From the NCBI RefSeq assembly GCF_002777255.1, contig NZ_CP017634.1:4166903-4230902 (forward strand): 64,000 nucleotides of DNA, read 5' to 3'. The notes under the pieces are model-generated. The model made no database searches. It saw only the letters and a program-made list of their open reading frames with translations, and was not told the origin of the DNA. The DNA comes from Candidatus Formimonas warabiya (GTDB lineage: Bacteria; Bacillota; Dehalobacteriia; Dehalobacteriales; Dehalobacteriaceae). Each line of letters begins with the position of its first letter. Position 1 is the stretch's first letter. Positions 8,095-16,463 of the stretch are shown here, in pieces. The translations under genes were made by a program, and so were the position numbers.

Positions 8095-9054
8095 TTACAT
8101 CTCCTGGACCAGGTTCTCATATGTCAGGTCATTTTTCAGCAGTCCTTTTTGATCCATCCATTTCAGCACATTGTCCACATCTTCCTTCGCAGGAACCTGG
8201 GGTTTAGGGTAGTGCTGGATCTGATAGTCTTTGGCAATGGGTTCCGGAACATTTGCGGTCTCCACCATCAGCTGCTGATAATCCGCGGGATGGTTGTTCA
8301 AATCATCTACCGCCTTAGCGTAGGCCCGGTAGAAGGATTCCAGGGCCTCCTTCTTTTGGTCCAGGGCTTTCTGTTCAAAGAGCACCACCGCCTGGGACAG
8401 GTTCTTTTCCGTATCTTGGGCCAAGATTTTTGCACCTTTAAATTCGGCAAAAGTCACCAGGGGGTCCGGCACTACGATAGCATCAATCTGGTTGCTAAAA
8501 AGCATTTCCATGCGTACGGGAATTTTAGGTACGGAGACCTTCTTCACTTCTGAAGGATCGATCTTTCCCGCCTCCAGCAGTCCATCGGTAACATATTCAA
8601 TAATGGAATTTTGAGAAATTCCTACCTTCTTCCCTTTAAGATCCTGCAAAGTTTTAATATCCGAATTGGGTGCGGCTACAATGGCGAACCGGCCTTCCTC
8701 AGGCGTTACCCCGAGGGTCACGGAGGTTATTTTAATATCCAGTCCGGAATCCTTGATCAGGCCGGCCACAATCATGTCCGTGACCATGCCGTCCAGTTCT
8801 CCCGACTGCATGGCATTTCCCTGCTCCACCGCGCTTTGAAAAGGGACCAATTCCACGTCCAGATTTTCCTGGGCAAAATAACCGTTTTTCTCTGCCACCA
8901 CCATCGGCATAATATCTTCGATGGGCAGCACCCCGATTTTCAAATGTTGCGGTTCAGTTTCCTGGGCGGTTTCTTTTACCTGGCCGCATCCGGGCAATAT
9001 CGCTGCCATAACAAGCAGTGCCAGCACCACCCTGAGCTTTTTAATCAACCCCAT
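8095..9054 (-). CDS. ABC transporter substrate-binding lipoprotein (NMT1/SsuA-like)
   Basis: The protein has 319 residues from the ATG at 9054, which follows GGAGGAAGGG; an upstream in-frame start at 9081 lacks one. The N-terminus MGLIKKLRVVLALLVM ends in a lipobox, ILPGC. The mature part has the type II periplasmic-binding fold of the NMT1/THI5/SsuA group: LKIGVLPIEDIMPMVVAEKNGYFAQ, FQSAVEQGNAMQSGELDGMV and LKGKKVGISQNSIIEYV. It should capture a small organic substrate (sulfonate, pyrimidine precursor or similar) for the permease and ATPase at 10172-11687, from which it is separated by menA on the other strand. An operator-like motif upstream is shared with the TetR gene. Confidence 0.88.
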   Translation of the reverse strand: MGLIKKLRVVLALLVMAAILPGCGQVKETAQETEPQHLKIGVLPIEDIMPMVVAEKNGYFAQENLDVELVPFQSAVEQGNAMQSGELDGMVTDMIVAGLIKDSGLDIKITSVTLGVTPEEGRFAIVAAPNSDIKTLQDLKGKKVGISQNSIIEYVTDGLLEAGKIDPSEVKKVSVPKIPVRMEMLFSNQIDAIVVPDPLVTFAEFKGAKILAQDTEKNLSQAVVLFEQKALDQKKEALESFYRAYAKAVDDLNNHPADYQQLMVETANVPEPIAKDYQIQHYPKPQVPAKEDVDNVLKWMDQKGLLKNDLTYENLVQEM

Positions 9055-9090
9055 TTTTCCCTTCCTCCTAAATACATGCAAATTAAAAGA

Positions 9091-9113
9091 ATGAATTGAT
9101 ATTCATTTTATTA
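9091..9113 (-). promoter_or_regulatory. Candidate TetR operator upstream of binding-protein gene
   Basis: ATGAATTGATATTCATTTTATTA contains the dyad TGAAT-TGAT-ATTCA. The same pattern (TGAATT, four to five variable bases, TTCATTTTAT) occurs upstream of the tetR-type gene at 12404-12428 in the same orientation and at a similar place ahead of the gene. This suggests that the TetR protein controls both transcripts. Confidence 0.6.
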
Positions 9114-9254
9114 GTGATATCTTAAAATTTCCTTTGAGAAAAGTCAAGAGGTTTGTGCCCGGGGGGGAATGTTTTTCCTTTGTCCTTTTAGGAAGGAATC
9201 CGGCAGGAGAACACGAATAACTAAAGAAAAATGTTTTTTTAGGGGATAAATGAG

Positions 9255-10163
9255 ATGTCACAATCAAAAGAGAATTTAAATCGCTTTACCGTCTGGATGC
9301 TGGCCATCCGTCCTAAAACCTTGCCTGCTGCCATGGGCCCTGTGATTGTAGGGACGGCGCTGGCGGCAGGAGATCAGGCTTTCCGTTTCGGGCCGGCTCT
9401 GGCCGCTTTGCTGGCCGCCCTGCTCTTGCAGATTGGTTCTAATCTGGCCAATGATGTCTTTGATTTCAAAAAAGGAACAGATACCAAAGAAAGAACCGGA
9501 CCCGTGCGAGTGACCCAAGCAGGCCTCCTCACTCCCCGCCAGGTCATGGGGGGAATGTGGGCAGTCTTCGTCCTGGCCTTTTTGATCGGCACCTATCTGA
9601 TCTGGGTGGGGGGATGGCCCATTCTGGTGGTAGGGGTTTCCGCCATTATTTCGGCCATCGCTTACACCGGCGGCCCGTTTCCCTTGGGCTACCACGGGCT
9701 GGGCGAGATTTTTGTCTTTATATTCTTTGGACCGGTGGCCGTCTGCGGCACCTATTATGTTCAGGCAGGCTCCGTCAGCACTGCCGCCTGGTGCGCTTCA
9801 CTGCCGGTGGGATTATTGATTTCCGCCGTCCTGGTGGTGAACAATTTCCGGGACCTGGAAACGGATCAAAAAACGGGGAAAAGGACTTTAGCCGTTCGCC
9901 TGGGCCCGGGCCATGCCCAAATGGAATATGTTCTCTTGCTGGCCAGTTCTTTGCTGATTCCCTTGCTGATGTGGCTCACCGGCCAGTCTTCCCTGTGGAT
10001 TCTCCTGTCCTGGTTTTCCCTGCCCCTGGTTCCTCCCTTAATCGGTGATATCCGGACCAAAAGGGGCGTCCCCCTTAATGCCACTTTGGCAGGGACCGCC
10101 CGTCTTTCCTTAGTATTCAGCATCCTGTTTTCCTTTGGTTATCTGCTGGACAAGGGAATCTGA
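9255..10163 (+). CDS. menA: 1,4-dihydroxy-2-naphthoate polyprenyltransferase (MenA)
   Basis: The protein has 302 residues and belongs to the UbiA family of integral-membrane prenyltransferases. It should attach a polyprenyl chain to 1,4-dihydroxy-2-naphthoate to make demethylmenaquinone. The first Asp-rich motif is NLANDVFDFKKGTD (~72-85) and the second is NNFRDLETDQKTGKRTLAVRLG (~197-218); both bind prenyl diphosphate through magnesium. Eight to nine hydrophobic segments cover the rest, and IRPKTLPAAMGPVIVG at the N-terminus is typical of MenA. No other menaquinone genes are in view. The gene sits alone on the plus strand between parts of an ABC importer. Confidence 0.9.
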   Translation: MSQSKENLNRFTVWMLAIRPKTLPAAMGPVIVGTALAAGDQAFRFGPALAALLAALLLQIGSNLANDVFDFKKGTDTKERTGPVRVTQAGLLTPRQVMGGMWAVFVLAFLIGTYLIWVGGWPILVVGVSAIISAIAYTGGPFPLGYHGLGEIFVFIFFGPVAVCGTYYVQAGSVSTAAWCASLPVGLLISAVLVVNNFRDLETDQKTGKRTLAVRLGPGHAQMEYVLLLASSLLIPLLMWLTGQSSLWILLSWFSLPLVPPLIGDIRTKRGVPLNATLAGTARLSLVFSILFSFGYLLDKGI

Positions 10164-10171
10164 CGGGAACC

Positions 10172-10930
10172 CTAAAGATGCATCCAGGTACAGACCATTT
10201 TTTCCGCTTTATCCAGCAGGAGATAGAGAAAAAATCCCATCAACCCCATGGCAATGATGCCGGCGAACATTTCTTCGTAATTCATCCGGCTCAGGGAATC
10301 CATGATAAAAAAACCGATTCCGGTCTGGGTGGCATAGGTCTCGGCGAGAAAAAGCACCGCCATGGCTGTGCCCAGCCCCAAGCGCAGGGCCGTAAGGATG
10401 GCGGGCAGGCACCCGGGAAAATAGACGTGGCGGTACAGGTCCCAGGGCCTGGCGCCCAGAGACAGAACCGAAGCAAGATACCCTTTTTCCAGGTTTTTCG
10501 CTGCGTCCCGGGTAGTCACCAGGATTTGGTAAAAGGTAATCAGGGTAATCAAAACGATTTTGGACAGGTCACCGATGCCGAGAAGAATTAAGAGAATCGG
10601 CATAAATACCACTTTAGGAACCGGGTAAGTTAAATAGATCATAGGGGCAACTTTGGCGTCTATGCCTGGGTTCTTGCCCAGAAAAATACCCAGGGGCACC
10701 GCCAGGACCGTGGCCAGAACCAAGCTGGCCAGCACCCGGTACAGGCTTACGATCAGGTGGAGGGAAAGATCCCCCTGCATACTGGTGAGAAAGCTTTTCA
10801 AAGCCGCCAAAGGGGCGGGGACCGCCGCGCTTTTTAAAACGAAGGAGAGCAGCCACCAGATGAGGAGGAGAAGAATGGATGAGGAAAGAAGAGACCACAG
10901 TCCCCGGGTTTTTTTAAGCACCTGCCGCAT
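10172..10930 (-). CDS. ABC transporter permease (SsuC/TauC-like)
   Basis: This is a 252-residue inner-membrane permease with about six hydrophobic segments. The cytoplasmic loop around LSLGARPWDLYRHVYFPGCLPAILTALRLGLG is the EAA motif of this family (EAA---G---I--P). ATVLAVPLGIFLGKNPGID near residue 75 is also characteristic. Its start overlaps the 3' end of the ATPase gene by 17 bases, so the two are translationally coupled. It forms the channel of the importer with the ATPase at 10914 and the lipoprotein at 8095. It ends 8 bases from the convergent menA stop, and no terminator is seen between them. Confidence 0.9.
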   Translation of the reverse strand: MRQVLKKTRGLWSLLSSSILLLLIWWLLSFVLKSAAVPAPLAALKSFLTSMQGDLSLHLIVSLYRVLASLVLATVLAVPLGIFLGKNPGIDAKVAPMIYLTYPVPKVVFMPILLILLGIGDLSKIVLITLITFYQILVTTRDAAKNLEKGYLASVLSLGARPWDLYRHVYFPGCLPAILTALRLGLGTAMAVLFLAETYATQTGIGFFIMDSLSRMNYEEMFAGIIAMGLMGFFLYLLLDKAEKMVCTWMHL

Positions 10931-11687
10931 TATTTTCCCTCCTGTGCAGGAATGAGCGGAGGTAGCTGCACATTTCCAGAAATTGCACCCGTCCCCTCAG
11001 GTGACCCTCTCCTGCCATGGTATTTTCTACTTCCTCTTGGATCCGTCCCGGGCCGGAAGACATGACAAAGATTTTTTGGCCCAGAAAGACGGCTTCTTCG
11101 ATGTTGTGGGTGATGAGCAAAGTGCTGAGCCGGGTTTCTTCCCAGATCTCCAGGAGAAAATCCTGAATTTCTTCCCGGGTTAAGGCATCCAGGGAAGAAA
11201 AAGGCTCGTCCATTAAAAGCAGCTTCGGTTCCAGCACCAAGGCCCGGGCAATGGCCACCCGCTGCCTTTGGCCCCCGCTTAATTGGGCGGGATACCTTTT
11301 GGCCAGAGAAAAAAGGCCCAGCTTTTCCAGTACCGCCTCTGCTGTTTTTTTGATTTGCCCCGGATTCTTTTTGCGCAGCTGCAGTCCTAAAATCACATTT
11401 TCCCACACCGTTTTCCAGGGGAGCAGCCCAAAGTCCTGGAGAATCAAGGCGGTATCGCCTCCTCCCTGGGGTGGGTTGCCGTCGATCAGCACCTGGCCGG
11501 AATAATGGGCATTAAGACCGGCTAAAACAGAGATCAGCGTGCTTTTCCCACAGCCGGAAGGACCGATAATCACCCCTCTCTGGCCCCGGGCAAGGGATAA
11601 GTCCACGGATTCCAGGGCTCGGACCCTTTCTCCTTTATGCTGGTAATCCACCGATAAAGACCGGATGGACAGATAAGAATCTTTCAT
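10914..11687 (-). CDS. ABC transporter ATP-binding protein (SsuB/TauB-like)
   Basis: The protein has ~257 residues. AAGGAA abuts the first in-frame ATG (11696) and lies nine bases from the next (11687), so 11687 is preferred. Walker A is GPSGCGKST (~40-48), the Q-loop is LILQDFGLLPW, the signature is LSGGQRQRVAIARAL, Walker B is LLLMDEP and the H-loop is LLITHNIEEA. DFGLLPWKTVWENVILGLQLR is the pattern of nitrate/sulfonate/taurine-type ATPases. It energises uptake through the adjacent permease and may share a transcript with the TetR gene upstream. Confidence 0.92.
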   Translation of the reverse strand: MKDSYLSIRSLSVDYQHKGERVRALESVDLSLARGQRGVIIGPSGCGKSTLISVLAGLNAHYSGQVLIDGNPPQGGGDTALILQDFGLLPWKTVWENVILGLQLRKKNPGQIKKTAEAVLEKLGLFSLAKRYPAQLSGGQRQRVAIARALVLEPKLLLMDEPFSSLDALTREEIQDFLLEIWEETRLSTLLITHNIEEAVFLGQKIFVMSSGPGRIQEEVENTMAGEGHLRGRVQFLEMCSYLRSFLHRRENNAAGA

Positions 11688-11743
11688 TTTCACCATTTCC
11701 TTGCACTTTCCGGTGGCGCGCCGTCGTCAGAGGCTTGGCGCAA

Positions 11744-11763
11744 GCCAAGTTTTCTAGTCCGGA
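11744..11763. other. Short GC hairpin between TetR and ATPase genes
   Basis: CTTGGC-GCAA-GCCAAG is a 6-bp stem with a GNRA-like loop. The TTTT tract is on the plus side only, so it is a poor terminator for the minus-strand genes. It could be a processing or attenuation point in a TetR-ATPase-permease transcript. Confidence 0.35.
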
Positions 11764-11764
11764 G

Positions 11765-12376
11765 TTATTTTTGTTTGCCCAAGCCGCGGAGATTGTATGC
11801 CATCAGAGTGTCGCAAGCTTCGGCCAAATTTTCCGGTTTCCCTTCCCGGAGCCAGTTGATGATCACCTGGCGGAAGCTGCCCACAAAAGCCATGGCACAG
11901 ACCAAGGTATCTTCTTCAGGCAGCATCCCCCGGCTTTTTAATTCATCCAGGTCCCCTTTGGTCAGCTTGATCAGCTCGTTTTCGATTTCAATCAGCTTGG
12001 CGTTAAAGGCGTTGTTGACGCCCGGCACCTGCACCAAAAGAATTTTGGCCATAGTTTTTTCCCGCATGAAGATGTTCAGGCACGCTTCCATGGAAGCCTG
12101 GAGTTTATCATAGTTGTCGGTAAACTTGGCCCGTTCTTTTTTGATATGGTCCAGGAGTTCATGGAACATTTCATCCACAATCATGTTGATCAGGGCTTCT
12201 TTATTGGAAAAATAGAGGTAAAAGGTTCCTGTGGCAATTTTCGCCTTCTGGGCCAACGCTTTGATGGACGTACCCTGGTAGCTTTGTTCTGCAAATACCT
12301 CCCGGGCTGCCCGGATAATCTCCTTTTTTTTGGACTCTAGTTTTTCCTTTACTCTGTCCGTCTGACGGTATGCCAT
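11765..12376 (-). CDS. TetR/AcrR-family transcriptional regulator
   Basis: The protein has 203 residues from the ATG at 12376, seven bases after GAGGTGG; a GTG four codons upstream overlaps that site. The N-terminal helix-turn-helix is KKKEIIRAAREVFAEQSYQGTSIKALAQKAKIATGTFYLYFSNKEAL (split here only by the family's usual helices), with the FYLYFSNKE recognition end. The C-terminal ~140 residues are the ligand and dimer domain. A dyad upstream of this gene is repeated upstream of the SsuA-like gene, so a likely role is control of that importer in response to its substrate. The ligand is unknown. Confidence 0.9.
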   Translation of the reverse strand: MAYRQTDRVKEKLESKKKEIIRAAREVFAEQSYQGTSIKALAQKAKIATGTFYLYFSNKEALINMIVDEMFHELLDHIKKERAKFTDNYDKLQASMEACLNIFMREKTMAKILLVQVPGVNNAFNAKLIEIENELIKLTKGDLDELKSRGMLPEEDTLVCAMAFVGSFRQVIINWLREGKPENLAEACDTLMAYNLRGLGKQK

Positions 12377-12403
12377 GGGTGGGACCACCTCGTAAGTGAA
12401 AAA

Positions 12404-12428
12404 GTGAATTTAAGTTCATTTTATATTC
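12404..12428 (-). promoter_or_regulatory. Candidate TetR operator upstream of its own gene
   Basis: GTGAATTTAAGTTCATTTTA matches the site at 9091-9113 at most positions (TGAATT....TTCATTTTAT). It lies 28-52 bases before the TetR start, in the promoter region, as expected for autoregulation. Confidence 0.6.
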
Positions 12429-12485
12429 AATATTTTATGCTTCTTCCCGGTTTAAGTCAATCATAGGATGGGTGGGTGAAGGGTG

Positions 12486-13376
12486 CTAAATTTTTGTTTC
12501 CCGGTATTTTTCATTTTTTATGGGTAATTGGGGAAGCAAAACGGCGGAAAGAACCAAAAGTGCCCCGATGATTTGCCAGCCTGTGAGCTTTTCGCCAAAT
12601 ACCCAATAGGCAAGGAAAGCTGTACAGGGGGGTTCCAGGGTATTGATGATTGCAGCTAAGGTAGGACCTACCAGGGGCAATCCATAAATTAAGGCGAGGG
12701 TAGCGGTGGCAGTGGAAATCAGGCTGAGGCCGGCCAGATAAACCCAGCCGGAAAGAGCAAAATGAAAATCAAGGGCTCCGGAAAAAAGGCCCAGGAAGCC
12801 AAAAAACACCGTACTGCCGACAAAAAACCAGGTAATCACGGTTACTTGATGCACGGTCTTTAAGAGTTTCGGTAAGTAAATCATGTAGAGGGCATTGGCC
12901 GAGGCTGCTATCAAAGCCAGGACTGCGCCCCACATGTTCAGCTTTTCCCAGGAAGTCCAGAGCAAAAGAATCAAACCGCAGGCGGAGATGACCAGGGCAC
13001 ATATTTTCACCTTGGCTAAGCGTTCCCCGTCTACCAGAAAAGCCAAAAGGCCCGTTAAGACCGGGAAGGCATAAAAAAACATAATGGCCATGGTAGCTGG
13101 CAGCAGGGCAAAAGATTGAAAAAGCAAGAGAGCAATGACGACATAAATGCCGAATAAAGGAAGAAAGAGCTTGCGGCTCCCTGGGGGGATGCGCAGGGAT
13201 GTTCCCGTCACATAGGATACCAGCAAAAGAATAAGTGCGGGCAAAACAAAGCGCAGCGCCAGCACAGTGATTAAATTGACCTGGGCTCCATAGGCCAGCT
13301 TGGCAAAAATAGCCTCCGTGGCAAACAAACAGGTTGCCGCCGTTACCAAGAATGCCCCTTTTCGCGCGGAATGCAC
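12486..13376 (-). CDS. EamA-family (DMT) transporter
   Basis: The protein has 296 residues. The start is GTG at 13376, spaced from GAGGTGG. Ten hydrophobic segments form two EamA repeats: the first is FLVTAATCLFATEAIFAKLAYG to ~140, and the second is MWGAVLALIAASANALYMIY to the end. EPPCTAFLAYWVFGEKLTGWQIIGALLVL is the conserved end of repeat two. Family members export amino acids or other metabolites by exchange with protons; the substrate is not evident. The gene stands alone on the minus strand. Confidence 0.9.
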   Translation of the reverse strand: MHSARKGAFLVTAATCLFATEAIFAKLAYGAQVNLITVLALRFVLPALILLLVSYVTGTSLRIPPGSRKLFLPLFGIYVVIALLLFQSFALLPATMAIMFFYAFPVLTGLLAFLVDGERLAKVKICALVISACGLILLLWTSWEKLNMWGAVLALIAASANALYMIYLPKLLKTVHQVTVITWFFVGSTVFFGFLGLFSGALDFHFALSGWVYLAGLSLISTATATLALIYGLPLVGPTLAAIINTLEPPCTAFLAYWVFGEKLTGWQIIGALLVLSAVLLPQLPIKNEKYRETKI

Positions 13377-13451
13377 CTTGCACCACCTCTCCCATCTTTT
13401 TTAATTATACGGTTAGCCGGAGAGAAACGCAATTTTAGTTTTATTTTCTAC

Positions 13452-13514
13452 TTGACTTCATATTGATAATCAGGTACGATCCTCCTGTCCGGAAAAAGGA
13501 TCAGGAGGTTTTTT
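13452..13514 (+). promoter_or_regulatory. Promoter and SD-sequestering hairpin ahead of MFS gene
   Basis: TTGACT (13452-13457), 17 bases, TACGAT (13475-13480) forms a sigma-A-like promoter; GATAAT at 13464-13469 is an alternative -10. CCTCCTG (13481-13487) is complementary to CAGGAGG (13502-13508), which is the ribosome site of the next gene, and TTTTTT follows. If the transcript starts at or before 13481, the hairpin would hide the Shine-Dalgarno or terminate transcription. Confidence 0.45.
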
Positions 13515-14723
13515 ATGCTTAGTTTGTTTCGCAACCCGATTGTGCAGGCGATTTTATTATCGGAGATTTTTCTCCAAATCGGCATCTGGGTGCGTAATTT
13601 TTCCGTGCTTTTGTATGTGGTGGAAATGACGAACGGGGATGCCCTGGCGGTTTCCCTGGTTTCTGTGGCGGAATTTGTGCCGATCTTTGTCTTCTCCTTT
13701 ATCGGCGGAACCTTTGCCGACCGGTGGCGCCCCAAACGTACCATGGTCTGGTGCGATACCTTAAGTGCGGTGTCGGTATTCGCCGTGCTTTTGACCATGA
13801 TCTTCGGTTCCTGGAAGGCGGTCTTTTTCGCCACCATGTTCTCGGCCATTTTGTCCCAGTTTTCCATGCCGTCCGGGTTGAAGCTGTTTAAAATTCATGT
13901 GCCGGAGGACCAGATTCAGGCCGGCATGTCCATTTACCAGACAGTTTTTGCCTTGTTTATGGTTTTCGGCCCGATTCTGGGCACATTTGTTTACCAGCAT
14001 TTTGGCATTCAGATTGCCATTGCCGTGATGGGCATCTCGTTCCTGATGTCGGCCGCCGCCCTGTTATGGCGCCTGCCCGGTCATGACCCGGGGGGAGAGG
14101 GGGCCGGGGCCACCGTTCTTCAGGATATGGGCGCCGGAATCCGTTATATGCTGTCGAAGAAAGTGCTCACCCTGCTCGGCGCCTGTTTCTTTGCCGCCGG
14201 CCTGTCTCTGGGTTTGATCCAACCCTTGGGTGTTTTCCTGATCACGGAAAGGCTGGGCCTGACCCAAGATAATCTGCAGTGGTTGATGACGGTCTACGGC
14301 GTCGGCATGATTTTGGGAGGCGGACTGACCATGGCCTTCGCCAAAGCGGTTCCTCCCCAAAGACTGCTGGCTTTCGGTTTGTTCTTCGACGCCCTGGGCA
14401 TTGGTTTGTCGGGGATATCCACGGTTTGGTGGTTAACATTGGGGGCCCAGTTTTTAAGCGGGCTGGTGCTTCCCTGCATTCAAATCGGCATCAATACCAT
14501 GATTCTGCAAAACACGGAAAACCAATATATTGGCCGGGTCAACGGCATCCTCAACCCCTTGTTTACCGGGGCCATGGTGGTGACCATGAGCCTGGCCGGC
14601 CTGTTGAAAAAAATATCCTCCCTGGTATCTATGTACGAAGGGGCGGCCCTATTGATGATTGTGGCCTTGGTGTGTATCGTGCCCTTGTACCGGATGCCGG
14701 TTGTTGCGAAGAATGAAGAGTAA
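13515..14723 (+). CDS. MFS transporter (MFS_3 / enterobactin-exporter-like)
   Basis: The protein has 402 residues and twelve hydrophobic segments. The ATG follows CAGGAGG by six T residues. GGTFADRWRPKRTMVWCD (~62-79) is the loop 2-3 signature of the major facilitator superfamily, and NTENQYIGRVNGIL in the second half is characteristic of the MFS_3 type. It probably exports a small hydrophobic compound or siderophore-like molecule with a proton gradient. The gene is monocistronic between its own promoter and the terminator at 14759. Confidence 0.9.
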   Translation: MLSLFRNPIVQAILLSEIFLQIGIWVRNFSVLLYVVEMTNGDALAVSLVSVAEFVPIFVFSFIGGTFADRWRPKRTMVWCDTLSAVSVFAVLLTMIFGSWKAVFFATMFSAILSQFSMPSGLKLFKIHVPEDQIQAGMSIYQTVFALFMVFGPILGTFVYQHFGIQIAIAVMGISFLMSAAALLWRLPGHDPGGEGAGATVLQDMGAGIRYMLSKKVLTLLGACFFAAGLSLGLIQPLGVFLITERLGLTQDNLQWLMTVYGVGMILGGGLTMAFAKAVPPQRLLAFGLFFDALGIGLSGISTVWWLTLGAQFLSGLVLPCIQIGINTMILQNTENQYIGRVNGILNPLFTGAMVVTMSLAGLLKKISSLVSMYEGAALLMIVALVCIVPLYRMPVVAKNEE

Positions 14724-14758
14724 AATTGCCATCCGGAATCGATTTCAGAAGGATGAAT

Positions 14759-14797
14759 AAAAACACCGTCAGAACCCATGATTCTGATGGTGTTTTT
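14759..14797 (+). terminator. Rho-independent terminator after MFS gene
   Basis: AAAAACACC plus TCAGAA pair with TTCTGA plus GGTGTTTTT across one G-U pair, with a loop CCCATGA. A- and T-runs on both sides make it effective in either direction. Confidence 0.9.
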
Positions 14798-15022
14798 GTA
14801 TTCTATACAATGTGTCCAATGGGGTTTTATGATCACGTAAGTTCCATGATAGCATACAGGTATTTTTAGATATATTTCTTTCCTTTCAGTATCTGATTGA
14901 ATTATCCAAAGCTGCTAATTTGGCGGGCAGAAATTAACAAAAGTTTGTATAGTAAAAATCTTTCATTAAATGTAGTATTTAGTTAGATAAAGTTATTTTG
15001 CATTTTAGGAGGCTTGAGTAAA
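14798..15022. other. AT-rich upstream region of dipeptidase gene
   Basis: This non-coding stretch presumably carries the dipeptidase promoter (for example TTGTAT near 14943 and several TA-rich boxes), but no single promoter is clear. No repeat, RNA gene or operator was recognised. Confidence 0.4.
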
Positions 15023-16450
15023 ATGACGGATGAATATGATCGGGACGTCCTTTTCCGCTTTATTGACGATCATGCGGCGCAAATGGCGGCGGATGTCGGG
15101 GATCTGGTGCGGGTGCCCAGTGTGTCCAAAGATCTGGGCCAGGTGGCGGAAGCATTGCGTTTGGTCTTGAGCAAAGCAGCCGGTATGGGCTTAAAAGCAG
15201 AATCCCTGCTGGATGACCGGGTGGGGCTGGTGGAAATAGGCCAAAGACAAGAGACGGTCGGTGTGCTCGCCCATGTGGATGTAGTGGACGTGGACGGGGA
15301 TTGGACCGTTCCCCCCTATGGAGGCCTCCTGGTGGACGGGGAGATATGGGGGCGGGGGGCGGTAGACGACAAGGGGCCGTTGGTGGCTGCCCTTTACGCT
15401 TTATGGGCCGTAAACAGCCTGCCCTTACCCAAATACAAAAAAGTGCAATTGATTATCGGCACCCAGGAAGAAGTAGCCTGGACCGACATGGAGGACTATA
15501 CGGGAAGATATCAAACACCGGATTACGGTTTTACACCGGATGGAGAATTTCCCGCCACCAACCGGGAAAAGGGGTATGCCGATATCCGGCTTGATTTTGC
15601 CAAAAACGAGGAAGGGGAGAAGAATTTCGAGATCTTAAGCCTGGAGGCGGGGAGTACGGTAAATGCCATTCCGGCCCGGGCCCAGGCTCTGGTCCGGGGA
15701 GAACCTGCCCGCATGGAAGGATTTATCACCCATTATCTGGAAAATTACCCTGGAGAAAAAATAATTCTGGAGAAAAAAGAAAATGCCCTTCTCATTACCG
15801 CTTACGGGGTTGCCGCCCATTCCTCTGTTCCGGAAAAAGGAAAGAATGCCATTACCCTGCTCTGCCATTTTTTAAACGGTCTTCCCGGGAAAAAAGACGG
15901 CTCCTCCCGGCTGATTGCCTTCATCGACCGCTTTTTCCACGGGGACATCTACGGGAAGGCCATCGGCCTGTACAGCCAAAGCGAATATTTGAACGGGGAG
16001 TACATTCATCGCAATGTGATTTCACCCACCCTGCTGGAAACGAAAGAGGGGAGCTTTCATGTTACCTTTAACCTGAGAACCTCCTTCGGCACCACCAGGG
16101 AAGATATTGAAAAGGCCTTTGCGGCCTTTGCACAGCAATATCACTATACCTGGACCCACTTGAGCTATTATGAGCCGATTTATGTCAGCAAGGACATGCC
16201 TTTTCTCAAAGTCTTAGGAGAAGCCTATGAGGAGATCACGGGCCTGTGCAGCGAACCGGCCCTGGCCCACGGCACCTCTTATGCCAAGGCGATGCCCAAT
16301 ACCGTGGCTTGGGGGCCTGTTTTCCCCGGTCAGGAAGATTTCTGTCACGGGGCGGACGAAAGAATCTCCCTGGCATCTCTGGTGACAGCGGCCAAAATCT
16401 ATGCCAGGGCTTTGGCGGACCTGGTCTTTTCCCCAAATTCGTTTAAATAA
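15023..16450 (+). CDS. M20-family dipeptidase (Sapep / PepV-like)
   Basis: The protein has 475 residues. The ATG at 15023 lies ten bases after AGGAGG; a TTG at 15014 is too close to it. It is a cytoplasmic di-zinc or manganese peptidase. GVLAHVDVVDVDGDW (~80-94) gives the first metal-binding His and Asp, GRGAVDDKGP the bridging Asp, and GTQEEVAW the catalytic Glu-Glu pair. PALAHGTSYAKAMPN near the C-terminus carries the last His ligand. A lid domain lies in the middle (~190-330). Members cleave dipeptides such as beta-Ala-dipeptides and help recycle peptides. It is preceded by about 300 bases of AT-rich leader and appears to be monocistronic. Confidence 0.9.
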   Translation: MTDEYDRDVLFRFIDDHAAQMAADVGDLVRVPSVSKDLGQVAEALRLVLSKAAGMGLKAESLLDDRVGLVEIGQRQETVGVLAHVDVVDVDGDWTVPPYGGLLVDGEIWGRGAVDDKGPLVAALYALWAVNSLPLPKYKKVQLIIGTQEEVAWTDMEDYTGRYQTPDYGFTPDGEFPATNREKGYADIRLDFAKNEEGEKNFEILSLEAGSTVNAIPARAQALVRGEPARMEGFITHYLENYPGEKIILEKKENALLITAYGVAAHSSVPEKGKNAITLLCHFLNGLPGKKDGSSRLIAFIDRFFHGDIYGKAIGLYSQSEYLNGEYIHRNVISPTLLETKEGSFHVTFNLRTSFGTTREDIEKAFAAFAQQYHYTWTHLSYYEPIYVSKDMPFLKVLGEAYEEITGLCSEPALAHGTSYAKAMPNTVAWGPVFPGQEDFCHGADERISLASLVTAAKIYARALADLVFSPNSFK

Positions 16451-16463
16451 TCCGGAAAATTCC

